From Rapana venosa (taxonomy: Eukaryota > Mollusca > Gastropoda > Neogastropoda > Muricidae): a stretch of DNA of 64,000 bases. Every line of letters starts with the position of its first letter. Within the stretch, counting starts at the first letter, position 1. Below, piece by piece: positions 39,201-44,490 of this stretch. Below the pieces are notes generated by a model. It was not told the origin of the DNA. It saw only the letters and a program-made list of their open reading frames with translations, and ran no database searches. The stretch covers positions 45,982,895-46,046,894 of the forward strand of contig CM054140.1 in the NCBI GenBank assembly GCA_028751875.1. The letters are read 5' to 3'. The position numbers and the translations under genes are program-made.

Positions 39201-41363
39201 TTCAGTATCTGGTATTTTGATCAAGTGAGTGGGTCTTTAATCTTTTGTTTTCCCTTTCATTCATTTTTTGTTACCTTTATTCATTTTTTTTCATGTAATT
39301 ATCATAGAAAATGTCTTGTTAGAATGTTGGTGGGTATGATTCATTTGTCCTTACTGATGTTTCCATGTTTGGTTGAAAATTGGATTGTTTGCAAGTGAAC
39401 AGTTTGCATTGCTGTATGTTACATGTAAATATCAGCATCTGTGATCAAGTTCTAGTTTCATGCATGTTTGCTTGTTTGTTTGTTTTTCTCTCAAAGGCTA
39501 AAATTGTGCTAAGAAGTGGGTGGGGGGTTATGCTTAAAAATGTGACCTTTCTTGGTATGAAAGTGTCAGAAAAGGATTTGAAATAATTTATTCTTTTTAA
39601 TTGTGATGATTTAGCTAAAAGCTGCTTATTTCAATATATTGGAAACATTTACTGAGGAATATCCAAAATTTTCTAATATTTGTAAAAATGTACTACTCAA
39701 AAAAGAAATGTATCCAAGATTAATGTTCATGTTATTGAAATTTTTTCTCTTCAGACAGAAACACTTTGTCAGAATTGAGCAAATTTAGAAGCAATAGTAA
39801 AGTTGCATGAAACTGTAAGAGAGATTGACTTGTACAAAATATTTCTGATATATTCTGCATTGAGCATGTTTTGTTGGTCCAAGTTACTGTTTACATTATT
39901 GTTTCTTGAAATCCTTCATGTCCCAGTAGGGGGTCACAGGCTAATTAAAACTTGAATCTTGAATCACTGTAGCTGTTCTTCACATGCCTCAAACTAGTGT
40001 TTCATTTCTCCACTTCTGTGTTTCAAAAATACACCTTGTGTAGCTATATTTTCACAGAAAAAGAACAGAATTTGCCTTTATCAGAATATCAACTAAAATG
40101 CTATTGTATAACTGATAGGTAAGACCTGAAGTATCAAAATGTCCAGTTCGAAGATTGTAGAATCAAGTACTGAAATTGGCAGGAATTTTGATTGTATGAA
40201 CGCTCTGAAGTGACAGTCATGTCACCGGGCATTTTGGGCCATTGTGCCCAAGGATGGGCTCTGGTGTTTTGGGAAACTGTGCCCAGCAAAGAGTTTTTAA
40301 CAATTTCTTTCTCACACATGTATGGATTTTTAGATCTAGAAGCATTAAAAAAGTTGAATTTAATCGAACAAAATAAATGATTACATTTTGAGATCTAGAA
40401 GCATTAAAGAAAGTTTAATTTAATTAAATGAAATAATGAGTACATGTATGGGTTTTGAGATCTAAAAGTATTCACTAAAAGAAAGTAATCTAATCAAAGA
40501 ATATAATATATTATGTGATTTTCTTAAAAGGACTTTTCGAACATCATGTGTATCATTCTTTGTACACTAGTTCTTACCGTATGTAAGTGTATTCAGCTGC
40601 ATTACATGACAATGTTCATCCTGTAGAGCACATACCAATGTTTTGCTGTATCTAAGAGGTATTTGATTTTCCATAAAGTAGTTATGACTTGTTTGACTTC
40701 TTCCTTAACTACCCAAAGAGTCATAAGGGCTCCACACTGAAGTTTTCAGGCAGTGTGTCCTGAGCAGGCTGAAACTGATGGAGCCTGTCCCTCCCCAGGT
40801 TCAGATTGCATGCTGGGTTTGTTCATGTCAACTTTGTCACAGGCCGTAACTGACATCCTCTTTCTGCAAAACATGGATAGGATGTAAACATGTGCAAAAT
40901 GCTATGCATGTGTTTGCACAGGGAACCTTAGTGTACAGTCTCATCCAAAGCACTTGCAGGGAAATAGAGTGGGAACCAGCGTTCACTCCTAGGGAACAAT
41001 CCCCTTATTAAACTGACATCTCAGTCATGTCTAAGTAGGATGCGCTGGGCCTGACTTGTCAGGCGCTTAACAGCAGCTCAACGCGTTTTTGCTCATATAA
41101 CAAACAACGATGGTTGCTGTCTGGGCATATGACAATGAAGAAGAAGAGGAAGACATCTCAGTGGTGATTCGTACCCATGCCCCTCAGATCCTCATGAGGC
41201 TAGGAGTCTAATGCTCTGACTGTTAGGCACCTCTGTATAAGTAAAATTTATACTAGTGCTTAAGTCTGAAACAATGTGATTTCTGAAAAGAGTAAACTCA
41301 CAAGAACAAACACTCACAGGGATACACACGCAAACTGTGAGTGTTCTGGCTCCTCCTGCACCT

Positions 41364-41401
<38 letters not shown>

Positions 41402-42007
41402 CTGCAGACAGGACTGGACTGAATGTACCCTTCAGTCAGCTGATCTTTGTGTCTGAAGGGAAGCCTTACTGTGGTACATTTTTTAAGTCCCTTAAATCAA
41501 GCTTTTTCCTGATGTGAACCAGAAAAAAAAATATATAAATGGGCACCACTGGGAGAAAGGGGGAATAAGTATAATCAATAATGGAAAAAAACCACACACC
41601 CCCCCCCCCCAACCTTCAAACAAAAAACAGTCAAGAAAATTGAGACCAAAAAACCCCTCTTCTAAAGGTATCATAAGTCATATTCACATTCTCTTTTTAA
41701 AATGATTGTTTTCACCATACCTAAGCAAAATTATTGTTTTCACCATACCTAAGCAAAATAAATGTTTTCACCATACCTAAGCAAAATTATTGTTTTCACC
41801 ATACCTAAGCAAAAATAACAACACTTTTAGTTAAGAACAAAAAAACTCACACACACCCCAAAATCAACAATAACCGTGTGTTCTCCTTCTGTTGGCAGTT
41901 ACTTGGCTGGCCGGGACCTAAAAGGCCCCAACCAGTGGAACCCCCACACCTTCAGTCAACGCTACAGCAAAATTTACTCCAACCGCACTGCCGAGACCGG
42001 CTCTTGA
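2615..42007 (+). CDS. TTLL7: Tubulin polyglutamylase TTLL7, 17 exons (gene overview)
   Basis: TTLL7 adds glutamate side chains to tubulin tails (beta-tubulin in mammals) on cilia and neuronal microtubules. Joining 17 exons with GT-AG borders gives one uninterrupted frame of 871 residues from the methionine at 2710, against about 887 in vertebrates. Approximate layout: basic KKKKRRKHSITANL lead-in (25-38); TTL ATP-grasp core (38-372) with the FIVKPANGAQGHG nucleotide loop, VQEYIDKP, KFDLRVYVL, HLTNYSVNK and PWLIE/INRSPSFGTD metal and ATP residues; cationic microtubule-binding segment starting SDKRRNIAAQKAEAQKR (374-492); EDDVLDML segment; acidic then Ser/Arg-rich linker (527-640); C-terminal domain with RIKFPGK and FNRLLWSHGQGLWNCF. 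The GHG loop, LLNIK-SDKRRN step and C-terminal domain distinguish it from TTLL4, 5, 6 and 13. The first exon is open upstream of 2710, so an extra 5' coding exon outside the window is possible. Exon coordinates are listed separately. Confidence 0.94.
3532..5017 (+). mobile_element. piggyBac-like DNA transposon remnant
   Basis: Bounded by TTAA at both ends (3532-3535 and 5014-5017), immediately followed by perfect inverted termini: CCCTCTTGT (3536-3544) and ACAAGAGGG (5005-5013). TTAA target choice and CCC-starting termini are typical of piggyBac. A subterminal direct repeat ccgcagccgacagt occurs near 3555 and 3601. Inside, from about 3826, a decayed frame gives an acidic start (LSDYEEEEEGNAAVREKSEP) and later MAEMNRYADNE, resembling a piggyBac N-terminus, broken by stops and frameshifts. 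No intact transposase or DDD core is visible. It lies in TTLL7 intron 1. Confidence 0.65.
5318..5702 (+). repeat. Dispersed repeat E, copy 1
   Basis: About 385 bp nearly identical to 15272-15660, in the same orientation (intron 1 here, intron 7 there). Both copies keep a short open frame with MTSKTAE, ETGQKFDYSGDALPTVHPHS and DVLQRPTSPQGCST. I do not recognise the family. Confidence 0.8.
5706..5798 (+). repeat. Dispersed ~100-bp repeat D
   Basis: Core pattern: cagaatgcagctaccttaat, then a tggttgcata segment, then tctcaccattggtga and gagcgctagcctaggaac. Family D recurs at 20985, 51187, 57345 and 62425 (+) and at 31862, 52222 and 59612 (-). The plus copies tend to run into an A/C-rich (aac)n tail. 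Confidence 0.7.
5804..5840 (+). repeat. Poly-C tract (37 C)
   Basis: Uninterrupted C37, 170 bp before TTLL7 exon 2. The length is probably unreliable in the assembly. Confidence 0.9.
6011..6068 (+). CDS. TTLL7: TTLL7 exon 2
   Basis: A 58-bp exon between tcttacag and gtaagt. It encodes VRQMAEKVGFTVAKDDDPTS, matching the TTLL7 stretch after the TRYDVV motif. The phase fits both neighbours. Confidence 0.88.
6121..6255 (+). repeat. TG-rich microsatellite
   Basis: Interrupted (TG)n with TGCATG steps, in the intron between TTLL7 exons 2 and 3. Confidence 0.9.
6358..6382 (+). repeat. Poly-G tract (25 G)
   Basis: Uninterrupted G25 after exon 2. It is complementary to the C37 before the exon and could also form a G-quadruplex. 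Confidence 0.9.
6602..6733 (+). CDS. TTLL7: TTLL7 exon 3
   Basis: Between tttcag and AA|gtgagt. It encodes YLIWNDCFVSTDRVSELK and YQRLNHFPGMGEISRKDCLA, the very conserved TTL-core segment ending LARNIMK. Phase fits. Confidence 0.95.
6760..7172 (+). mobile_element. 3' end of a LINE with zinc-knuckle C-terminus
   Basis: A frame with LRLLCPLCKQAEEDEVHFVL and CCPVLEDVR, the Cys/His knuckle at the end of many LINE reverse transcriptases, ends in TAA at about 7014. A 3' UTR follows with gggccaatggcctttttgtg aataaatgatt and a short agttcg/agttcaagttc tail. Severely 5'-truncated; sense orientation in TTLL7 intron 3. Confidence 0.65.
7180..7700. repeat. CT-rich low-complexity stretch
   Basis: Pyrimidine-rich intron sequence with (tctg)n, (ct)n and tg runs. 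Open frames here (on both strands) are low complexity only. Confidence 0.8.
7869..8027 (+). CDS. TTLL7: TTLL7 exon 4 (ATP-binding loop)
   Basis: Between gtgcag and GG|gtcagt. It encodes SFPEEYSFIPRTWILPADYG and then KKFRTFIVKPANGAQGHG, the ATP-grasp lysine and glycine-rich nucleotide loop. The last ~52 bp plus the donor are repeated four more times downstream, but only this copy has the 5' part of the exon and an acceptor. Reading through the donor meets a TGA about 40 bp later. Confidence 0.95.
7976..8680 (+). repeat. Tandem array of TTLL7 exon-4 3' end plus splice donor (5 copies)
   Basis: The true exon end (7976-8027) is followed by four copies of its last ~52 bp, each still joined to the donor and its TGG- or TG-rich intron start. 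The ttcag landmark is at 7981, 8125, 8283, 8456 and 8593. Donor GT positions are 8028, 8172, 8330, 8503 and 8640. Copies 2, 3 and 5 differ from the exon mostly at third positions; copy 4 has CAG|gtcagt. Copy 3 also keeps the upstream cgcgcc of the exon. Confidence 0.9.
8680..8935. repeat. TG/GGGTG low-complexity tract
   Basis: Continuation of the array into G- and TG-rich sequence without exon-like parts. Confidence 0.8.
9270..9612 (+). repeat. Local duplication around cttgcatgtggtttgct
   Basis: The stretch around 9285-9345 recurs at 9555-9610 (cttgcatgtggtttgct, then ctagcatttctc). Otherwise AT-rich intron. Confidence 0.55.
9434..9461. repeat. (TA)n microsatellite
   Basis: About 14 TA units in the intron before exon 5. 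Confidence 0.9.
9988..10204 (+). CDS. TTLL7: TTLL7 exon 5
   Basis: Between tcaccag and ATT|gtgagt. It encodes GISLYRN, HFIVQEYIDKPLLLDGYKFD, LRVYVLITSCDPLRLFLFND and GLVRLATEKYMAP: the central ATP-grasp sheet with the KFDLR catalytic and substrate residues. Confidence 0.96.
10490..10545 (+). mobile_element. LINE-like 3' tail with (tcattg)n
   Basis: An aattaaattgattt segment runs into tcattgtcattgtcattgtc, the short-repeat tail of a truncated non-LTR element. Confidence 0.45.
10640..10800 (+). mobile_element. LINE 3' end with (aatccc)n tail
   Basis: Contains cataagggcattggcctata, gaataaacaa and a caatcccaatccc tail, similar in style to the LINE end at 7120-7170. Only the 3' end is present. 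Confidence 0.5.
11087..11410 (+). CDS. TTLL7: TTLL7 exon 6
   Basis: Between ttctgcag and GAG|gtgagt, 324 bp in phase 0. It encodes HLYMHLTNYSVNKHN, GSKRSIRYFNEYL, TLIVGEPHLLHAYRMCRPG and CFEVLGFDVMIDRKLRPWLI ending in E. HLTNYSVNK and the final glutamate are metal and ATP ligands of the TTL fold. Confidence 0.96.
11480..11820 (-). mobile_element. LINE-like 3' element, copy inverted relative to 14745-15075
   Basis: The minus-strand sequence matches the plus-strand sequence at 14745-15075 over roughly 300 bp, including gtcagtataaacagcatccc and the cgcttaacggcagcgc motif. The 3' tail on this strand is GAA-rich. It lies in TTLL7 intron 6. Confidence 0.7.
11865..12795 (+). mobile_element. 5'-truncated LINE with long reverse-transcriptase frame
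   Basis: An open frame to the TGA at 12779-12781 starts within the RT domain at GCLLSPVLFNLFLENIM, has the catalytic RFADDIDLMG motif, and continues through SILLYGSETWTL, LTWFGHVTRHNTLPKTVLQG and [19 protein letters not shown]. The 3' end is a (tga)n tail. An 8-bp ATTGACAG duplication (11857-11864 and 12796-12803) flanks it. The frame has no stops, so the insertion is fairly young, but the endonuclease and the first half of RT are missing and it cannot be autonomous. Confidence 0.85.
13638..13732 (+). CDS. TTLL7: TTLL7 exon 7 (end of catalytic core)
   Basis: Between ttttccag and AA|gtaatt. It encodes INRSPSFGTDEKLDFDIKSA to RLLNIK, completing the E-x-N-R metal site. The donor has T at +5 instead of G, and if it is not used the next in-frame codon is TAA, giving a product that ends with the catalytic core. 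The exon lies between two inverted repeats. Confidence 0.93.
14745..15075 (+). mobile_element. LINE-like 3' element, inverted partner
   Basis: Plus-orientation copy in TTLL7 intron 7. It contains gtcagtataaatagcatccc, gcctgacttgtcaggc (a near-perfect hairpin) and gcttaacggcagcgc. A short third copy of the 3' end is at 41026-41151. Confidence 0.7.
15272..15660 (+). repeat. Dispersed repeat E, copy 2
   Basis: Second copy of the repeat at 5318-5702. It ends about 95 bp before TTLL7 exon 8. The short frame starts MYVCPSCLTMTSKTAE and is conserved apart from scattered substitutions. Confidence 0.8.
15754..15898 (+). CDS. TTLL7: TTLL7 exon 8 (microtubule-binding region)
   Basis: Between gtgcacag and CTG|gtcagt. 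It encodes ASDKRRNIAAQKAEAQKRLF and then a charged helix ending KKKQSVEKRKEEL. This is the basic microtubule-binding segment found in autonomous TTLL polyglutamylases. Confidence 0.94.
16857..17069 (+). CDS. TTLL7: TTLL7 exon 9
   Basis: Between ctccacag and AGG|gtacgg, 213 bp in phase 0. It encodes TREDYENRNCGRFRRIFPCD, then STSFGLFLSGRGASLQKEIE and VNYNNKLR. The last ~39 bp plus the donor recur three times downstream. Confidence 0.93.
17030..17640 (+). repeat. Tandem array of TTLL7 exon-9 3' end plus splice donor (4 copies)
   Basis: The last ~39 bp of exon 9 (KEIEVNYNNKLR coding) with the donor and following ggtgtttggatctgnatgta intron sequence recur at 17298, 17405 and 17521, after the true copy at 17031. 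Donor GT positions are 17070, 17337, 17444 and 17560. The copies lack an acceptor and the upstream exon. Confidence 0.9.
17129..17188 (-). mobile_element. SINE family A 3' fragment inside the exon-9 array
   Basis: On the minus strand it matches the family A end (ggactggatgtaa, then tgcttattc...attatcctcg). It explains why the first spacing in the exon-9 array is about 150 bp longer than the others. Confidence 0.65.
17995..18096 (+). CDS. TTLL7: TTLL7 exon 10
   Basis: Between tattccacag and AAG|gtcagc. It encodes EDDVLDMLAECEAEEREGRM and ends GQRGPK, matching the EEDILDLLEQCE...RGPK segment of vertebrate TTLL7. Confidence 0.9.
18310..18432. repeat. TG/TGG/poly-G tract
   Basis: Low-complexity repeat just after exon 10, with a G run of about 20 near 18384-18402. 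Confidence 0.85.
18998..19062 (-). mobile_element. LINE 3' tail with (gactt)n
   Basis: On the minus strand an aattgccctt...gtttttgaattgac end is followed by gacttgacttgact. The same tail is at 23890-23946. Confidence 0.5.
19065..20700. other. Intronic sequence with nothing recognised
   Basis: Part of the long TTLL7 intron 10. AT-rich with short CT and A runs; no exon-like or known repeat sequence noticed apart from (tatta)n near 20505-20555. Confidence 0.5.
20703..20960 (-). mobile_element. SINE family B, 3' part
   Basis: Starts with cgacttgacttcccccttaa and shares gtttgtgccatccat with the copy at 1252-1676. The tRNA-like end is not evident. Confidence 0.6.
20985..21082 (+). repeat. Dispersed ~100-bp repeat D
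   Basis: Matches the copy at 5706-5798 (cagaatgtggctacctaaat ... ggagctctagcagaggaac) and runs into an aac-rich tail. Confidence 0.65.
21232..21596 (+). mobile_element. tRNA-derived SINE, family A (full length)
   Basis: tRNA-like head with A box (gatagcctggttggttaga) and B box (gggttcaaatcc), then the family body (ttaacatcagtgccaactcc, gaccgaggtccca, gtaggccattgtgtg, gtgcttattccattatcc) and an A-rich tail. It lies in TTLL7 intron 10, in sense orientation. Confidence 0.8.
21798..21872 (-). mobile_element. LINE/SINE 3' end with (att)n tail
   Basis: An ataataataat run is followed by gtatggaatttatataacgc and tgaatcttgcaaag. The same end, in the same orientation, is at 663, 48345 and 57475. Confidence 0.6.
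22598..22760 (-). mobile_element. SINE family B, fragment
   Basis: Contains cacttgacttctcccataaa and agagtcagtttgggcactg, as at 1252 and 20703. Diverged. Confidence 0.5.
23685..24180. repeat. TG/TGCATG microsatellite block
   Basis: Interrupted (TG)n with TGCATG steps, split by the LINE tail at 23890-23946. Confidence 0.85.
23890..23946 (-). mobile_element. LINE 3' tail with (gactt)n, second copy
   Basis: Contains cagtcaagtcaa-type repeats followed by aacactttaatcttaccatg and gggcaattacaatg. It sits within a TG microsatellite. Confidence 0.5.
24573..24628. repeat. (CT)n microsatellite
   Basis: About 27 CT units with one TCTTCT interruption. Confidence 0.9.
25316..25471 (+). CDS. TTLL7: TTLL7 exon 11 (acidic linker)
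   Basis: Between gttgccag and CAG|gtatag, after a 7.2-kb intron. It encodes PLQSMPESLPPPVPDEDEED and then a Ser/Arg segment. A second possible acceptor nine bases downstream (tttgcag) would remove PLQ, but vertebrate TTLL7 has PLCSMPES after RGPK, so the first is preferred. Confidence 0.85.
25591..25806 (+). repeat. 72-bp tandem repeat, 3 copies, before TTLL7 exon 12
   Basis: The landmark agaccgcc is at 25611, 25683 and 25755, so the period is exactly 72. Each unit contains a pyrimidine run followed by a gcag (for example cttttctaaggcag), resembling an acceptor. The array ends 42 bp before the real acceptor. Confidence 0.88.
25849..26034 (+). CDS. TTLL7: TTLL7 exon 12 (Ser/Arg-rich linker)
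   Basis: Between cattcgcag and GTG|gtgagt, 186 bp in phase 0. It encodes RPGSQRSASDMSRPPSGSTT and SRSLSRAGNISNNN, low complexity and probably disordered. Vertebrate TTLL7 has a similar SRPTSASRSHSLNRAS stretch here. Confidence 0.87.
26383..26517 (+). CDS. TTLL7: TTLL7 exon 13
   Basis: Between a TG-rich tract ending gcag and AAG|gtacag. It encodes MVKEREEELTKKTLTSLNEM and RIKFPGKTDAEAELLLDK. MRIKFPGK-DAE-ELL is a hallmark of the TTLL7 C-terminal domain. Confidence 0.93.
26755..27440. other. Intron 13 part, possibly decayed transposon
   Basis: Sequence upstream of the mariner-like remnant. Long minus-strand frames exist but match nothing I know. It may be the 5' half of the same element. Confidence 0.3.
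27440..27830 (+). pseudogene. mariner/Tc1-like transposase remnant
   Basis: After allowing for frameshifts, the plus strand reads SLDLVSSDFFLFP, matching the SPDLAPSDFFLFP motif of mariner-type transposases, then ESLGDAVRAVEKLP. Upstream, HTAVKTV fits the end of the preceding HDNARPHTA block. Stops and at least one frameshift make it inactive. No terminal repeats were identified. Confidence 0.55.
28159..28405 (+). repeat. 30-bp minisatellite forming the exon-14 acceptor
   Basis: Units of atgtgtattttgcactngtt recur with a 30-bp period (the ttttgcact landmark at 28191, 28221, 28251, 28281, 28311 and 28341, with a tcttgcacta form before them). The last unit, near 28390, supplies ttttgcactaacacag, the acceptor of TTLL7 exon 14. 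A short (ttat)n run interrupts before it. Confidence 0.85.
28406..28486 (+). CDS. TTLL7: TTLL7 exon 14
   Basis: Between cactaacacag and AAG|gtgagg. It encodes LNENWKFHKPRIASYWLVKL and DSIKRRK, matching NWKYHKTKVASYWLIKLDSVKQRK of vertebrate TTLL7. The acceptor is formed by the last unit of a 30-bp minisatellite. Confidence 0.93.
29440..29605. repeat. CA microsatellite and G run
   Basis: (CA)n with GCAC steps, then a G run at about 29589-29602. Intron 14. Confidence 0.85.
30129..30292 (+). CDS. TTLL7: TTLL7 exon 15
   Basis: Between ccccccag and GG|gtaaga. It encodes VVDIVRSNVKAVLQRIWRSS and then FSRVFNRLLWSHGQGLWNCF, the strongly conserved TTLL7 C-terminal block. It ends in phase 2. Confidence 0.95.
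31862..31960 (-). repeat. Dispersed ~100-bp repeat D
   Basis: Inverse orientation: accattgatgagattttgtg, then ttgcccactattaaggtggt. Confidence 0.55.
32030..32215 (-). mobile_element. SINE family A, internal fragment
   Basis: Minus-strand match to the family A body (gaacaggttttaatgtgtgc, ttatagtctcatctgaagga, gtggagtcggtactgatgt on the plus strand). Both ends are missing. Confidence 0.65.
35114..35140 (+). repeat. Poly-C tract (27 C)
   Basis: Uninterrupted C27 in TTLL7 intron 15. Confidence 0.9.
35670..35760. repeat. (GACA)n microsatellite
   Basis: GACAGACAGACA with GAGACA interruptions. Confidence 0.9.
36196..36260. repeat. (CT)n microsatellite
   Basis: About 32 CT units with one TCTTCT break. 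Confidence 0.9.
37611..37817 (+). CDS. TTLL7: TTLL7 exon 16
   Basis: Between gcgggcag and GG|gtgagg, after a 7.3-kb intron. It encodes NSWETIFSRSTELVSETEMN and CCRRIVQLCRDCLLIVYQFA, then a Ser/Pro/Asp-rich tail. It aligns with SSWESIFNKSPEVV and CCQRLVELCKQCLLVVYKYA of vertebrate TTLL7. The polypyrimidine tract is displaced (a TTTTTTCTTCTC run about 30 bp upstream). Confidence 0.92.
39895..39968 (+). mobile_element. LINE-like 3' tail
   Basis: Contains cccagtagggggtcacaggc, then aattaaaacttgaatcttga atc, a short-repeat tail. Weak. Confidence 0.35.
40685..41230 (-). mobile_element. SINE family B with a nested LINE stub
   Basis: The minus-orientation family B body (gacttcttccttaactaccc at the tail side; gtggtgattcgtacccatgc and gactgttaggcacctctg towards the tRNA-like end) is interrupted by the insertion at 41026-41151. 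Confidence 0.65.
41026..41151 (+). mobile_element. 126-bp LINE 3' stub with target-site duplication
   Basis: Flanked by an 11-bp duplication GACATCTCAGT (41015-41025 and 41152-41162). It contains gcctgacttgtcaggc, then gcttaacagcagctcaacgc, and ends in a GAA-rich tail. Same family as 11480-11820 and 14745-15075. Confidence 0.75.
41365..41398. repeat. (TG)n microsatellite
   Basis: About 17 TG units. Confidence 0.9.
41706..41816 (+). repeat. 28-bp tandem repeat, 4 copies, before TTLL7 exon 17
   Basis: The unit tgttttcaccatacctaagc aaaatta starts at 41706, 41734, 41762 and 41790. It ends 83 bp before the exon-17 acceptor. Confidence 0.88.
41899..42007 (+). CDS. TTLL7: TTLL7 exon 17 with stop codon
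   Basis: The acceptor is ctgttggcag. It encodes YLAGRDLKGPNQWNPHTFSQ and ends TAETGS followed by TGA at 42005-42007. The phase completes the split glycine from exon 16. The short tail is less like vertebrates, but position and phase support it. Confidence 0.87.
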
Positions 42008-43842
42008 CCCAGGGGCAGCTTAGAAAACCTCTCTACCGTCTCAGCACCTTCCGCTCTTTCAAAGAGTGGGGCTTCTAGCACCTCTGCTGCTCTCAGCCTT
42101 ACGGGAGGTTTGGTTGGTTGATCGTGGACAGTGTTTGGTTCCGAGTCTTGTGATTGGCTGGGGGTGGGTGTATGTACGATCTGTTGGTGTTGTTGGGAAG
42201 GGGTGGGGGGTTGGGGGGTGAACTAGATTGTTCTTTCCCAGTGATATGTCAACAACTATATGTATATATATATAGACTACTTATTATGATTTCCAGTATC
42301 TTTTTATTACTTATTACATTCCCTCCAAAAAATGTGTATGGTGATATATATGTTTGTATGAAAATTGTGGATATACTTTGAATGACAATTCCTTTTTTTG
42401 TTTTTTTGGTGGACACAACAAAGTATCATTTTCAGTCTAGATGATCATACTATTTTTTTTTTTTTTCTCTTCAATGTGTCTTCTTGCGCTGTCTCTGTCC
42501 TTGACAGATTTCCACTTATGTTCCACACTGGTCATGAATGTTTAATTTATTGAAGATTTTTTTTTTATCAGGACGCTATCCAGTCTTTCTTTACGTCTTA
42601 TCAGGGTTGAAGCACTGTGATGTTCAAGCTGTTGCCAGAAATTATTGTGTAAAGTTTAAGCAGAAATTCACACAGTTCATCGGCGATGGATTCTGTGCTT
42701 TTCGTTATGTGCTGTACAGTCAGACTTGTGGTTGTTATGATGTATTGTTTTTGTACCATGTTCTGTACAGTTTTAGTGATATGATCTGAGCATAAACCAC
42801 AGTACAGGTTCAATATTTGTATACTAATTCTACTGTATTATAGCATATATGAAAGAGATACTATTATATATCATATCACTGTTATTGTTACTCTTTGTTG
42901 TACACTGATGTTTAGGTAGATATGCAATACGCAGAAGAAGCATATATATCACCATGAAGAGAATGCGGGATAGATTTACACAGTCCAGAAACAAGGTAAC
43001 AAAACTACCTGAATGAAATCAACTTTTTTTGTTTTTTGGTCTGATATCTTTGACTCTGTCCCTTTATTATGTACCGACTGGTTTTTTTGTTTCACTTTAT
43101 TTGCTTTTGGATAAGGACATCAGAGGATTAACTTTTTTTGTTATTGCTTTTGCTTACCTCCTATTCCCACACTTTCTGTCCGTTTTATCTACTCAAATTC
43201 AGTTTTGTCCTCCAGTCCTATGTCTATGTTAGATTATATTAAGTAATGTGAAAATGACTTATTTCTATCCTGTTGATGACTCTGTGGTAGAGTATACATG
43301 TGGATTGTGCTAGAATTTTAACTGCGCACCTTCTTTTGGGAATCAGCAGTGATCTCCTGGCCTTAGGTAAAGATTGCCCAGAGTGGACACTTCTGACTGG
43401 AGATAAGTGTGGTCAAATGTTTTGCAGAGAATGCAGACTTACAAACATCATCAAAAATACCAGCATCATCTTGTGCAAGAAAAGGAAACCATTGCAGTAA
43501 ATGTTTGCTACTGCTGAACAGGCTGAGTATTCATAAAACAGATAGGAAAATTGTTTTCAGAAGTTCAGTCTAGATATATAGTTACCAGACTACTTACTGT
43601 TTTCTTATGACAAGGTGTTGTCTTACTTCACAAGCACAACATCAATCACTTGTGAAACATCGTGACATTGGTACAGGTAAGTCAGTAATAGCTATATTGA
43701 ACCAGATACAGACATAGTTTTCATCCATGGACTTACTGCAGTTACATCTACAGCAGAAATGGACAGTGAGACTTGTCATACACCAACAACAGTATGTTGG
43801 TGACATCTGTGGAATACAGACTCACAATTTTTAAGGAATAAA
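42008..43842 (+). other. Probable TTLL7 3' UTR
   Basis: AT-rich sequence after the TTLL7 stop with no supported exon. The first canonical AATAAA on this strand is at 43837-43842 (ggAATAAAag). Several more lie further on (for example near 46985, 47424 and 49842), so the true end could be kilobases away. Confidence 0.35.
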
Positions 43843-44249
43843 AGAAAAATTATTAACTAGAAACACATAAATGTATACTGCGTAAAATTGTGTGATAGTT
43901 AAATCGTGATGGGGAAAAAAACAACCCCCAAAACACATTGACAACACCATGGAGGGCTCAAAACTGACAGCCTGAAACAGTTGTAAGAGCTTATCAGTCA
44001 CGAAGCTTGGATACCTTCTTGAGGACTACAGCCCGCATGTTCTGCAATACTGCAATTTCAACACTGGGCAACTGGCTACATCATGCCCACGACTTAAAAA
44101 CATAACAATCCCCCCCTCTCTCTCTCCAGCCCACAAGGATGCCAGGATGGTTTTTGACACTGCCAGAAGAGCCGACATGAGTTATTTCGCTTTAGCTCAA
44201 GTCGTGCAGCTGGCAGAGAAAGCAGGGAAAGGTGACACCATGAATATTC

Positions 44250-44490
44250 ATCATCGATGGACAGGCGGTCTAGAGGCTGTGCTGATGTCCAGAAAGCAAA
44301 AGACCGTAGGTCTGATTCCTGCTTAAAGCTGACTTTTCTCATGTCCTCCACTAGACCTTGAACGGTGGTCTGGATGCTAGTCTTTAAGGTGAGATAAACC
44401 AGGTTCTGTGCGCAACATAGGTTTGATTTATATTAAAGAAGTGACGACAGCTGAAGAGTTTCCCCTAGCATATGTGGCATACACTGACAC
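44250..44490 (+). mobile_element. tRNA-derived SINE, family C-like
   Basis: tRNA-like head (ggacaggcggtctagaggct ... taggtctgattcctgc), then ctccactagaccttgaacgg, tgctagtctttaaggtgaga and taaaccaggttctgtgcgc, as in the copy at 61775-62180. Diverged. Confidence 0.55.

Noticed and set aside
41878..42078. 66-codon open frame over the last TTLL7 exon
   Set aside because: Wrong frame; the exon-17 frame fits the phase and ends at a plausible stop.
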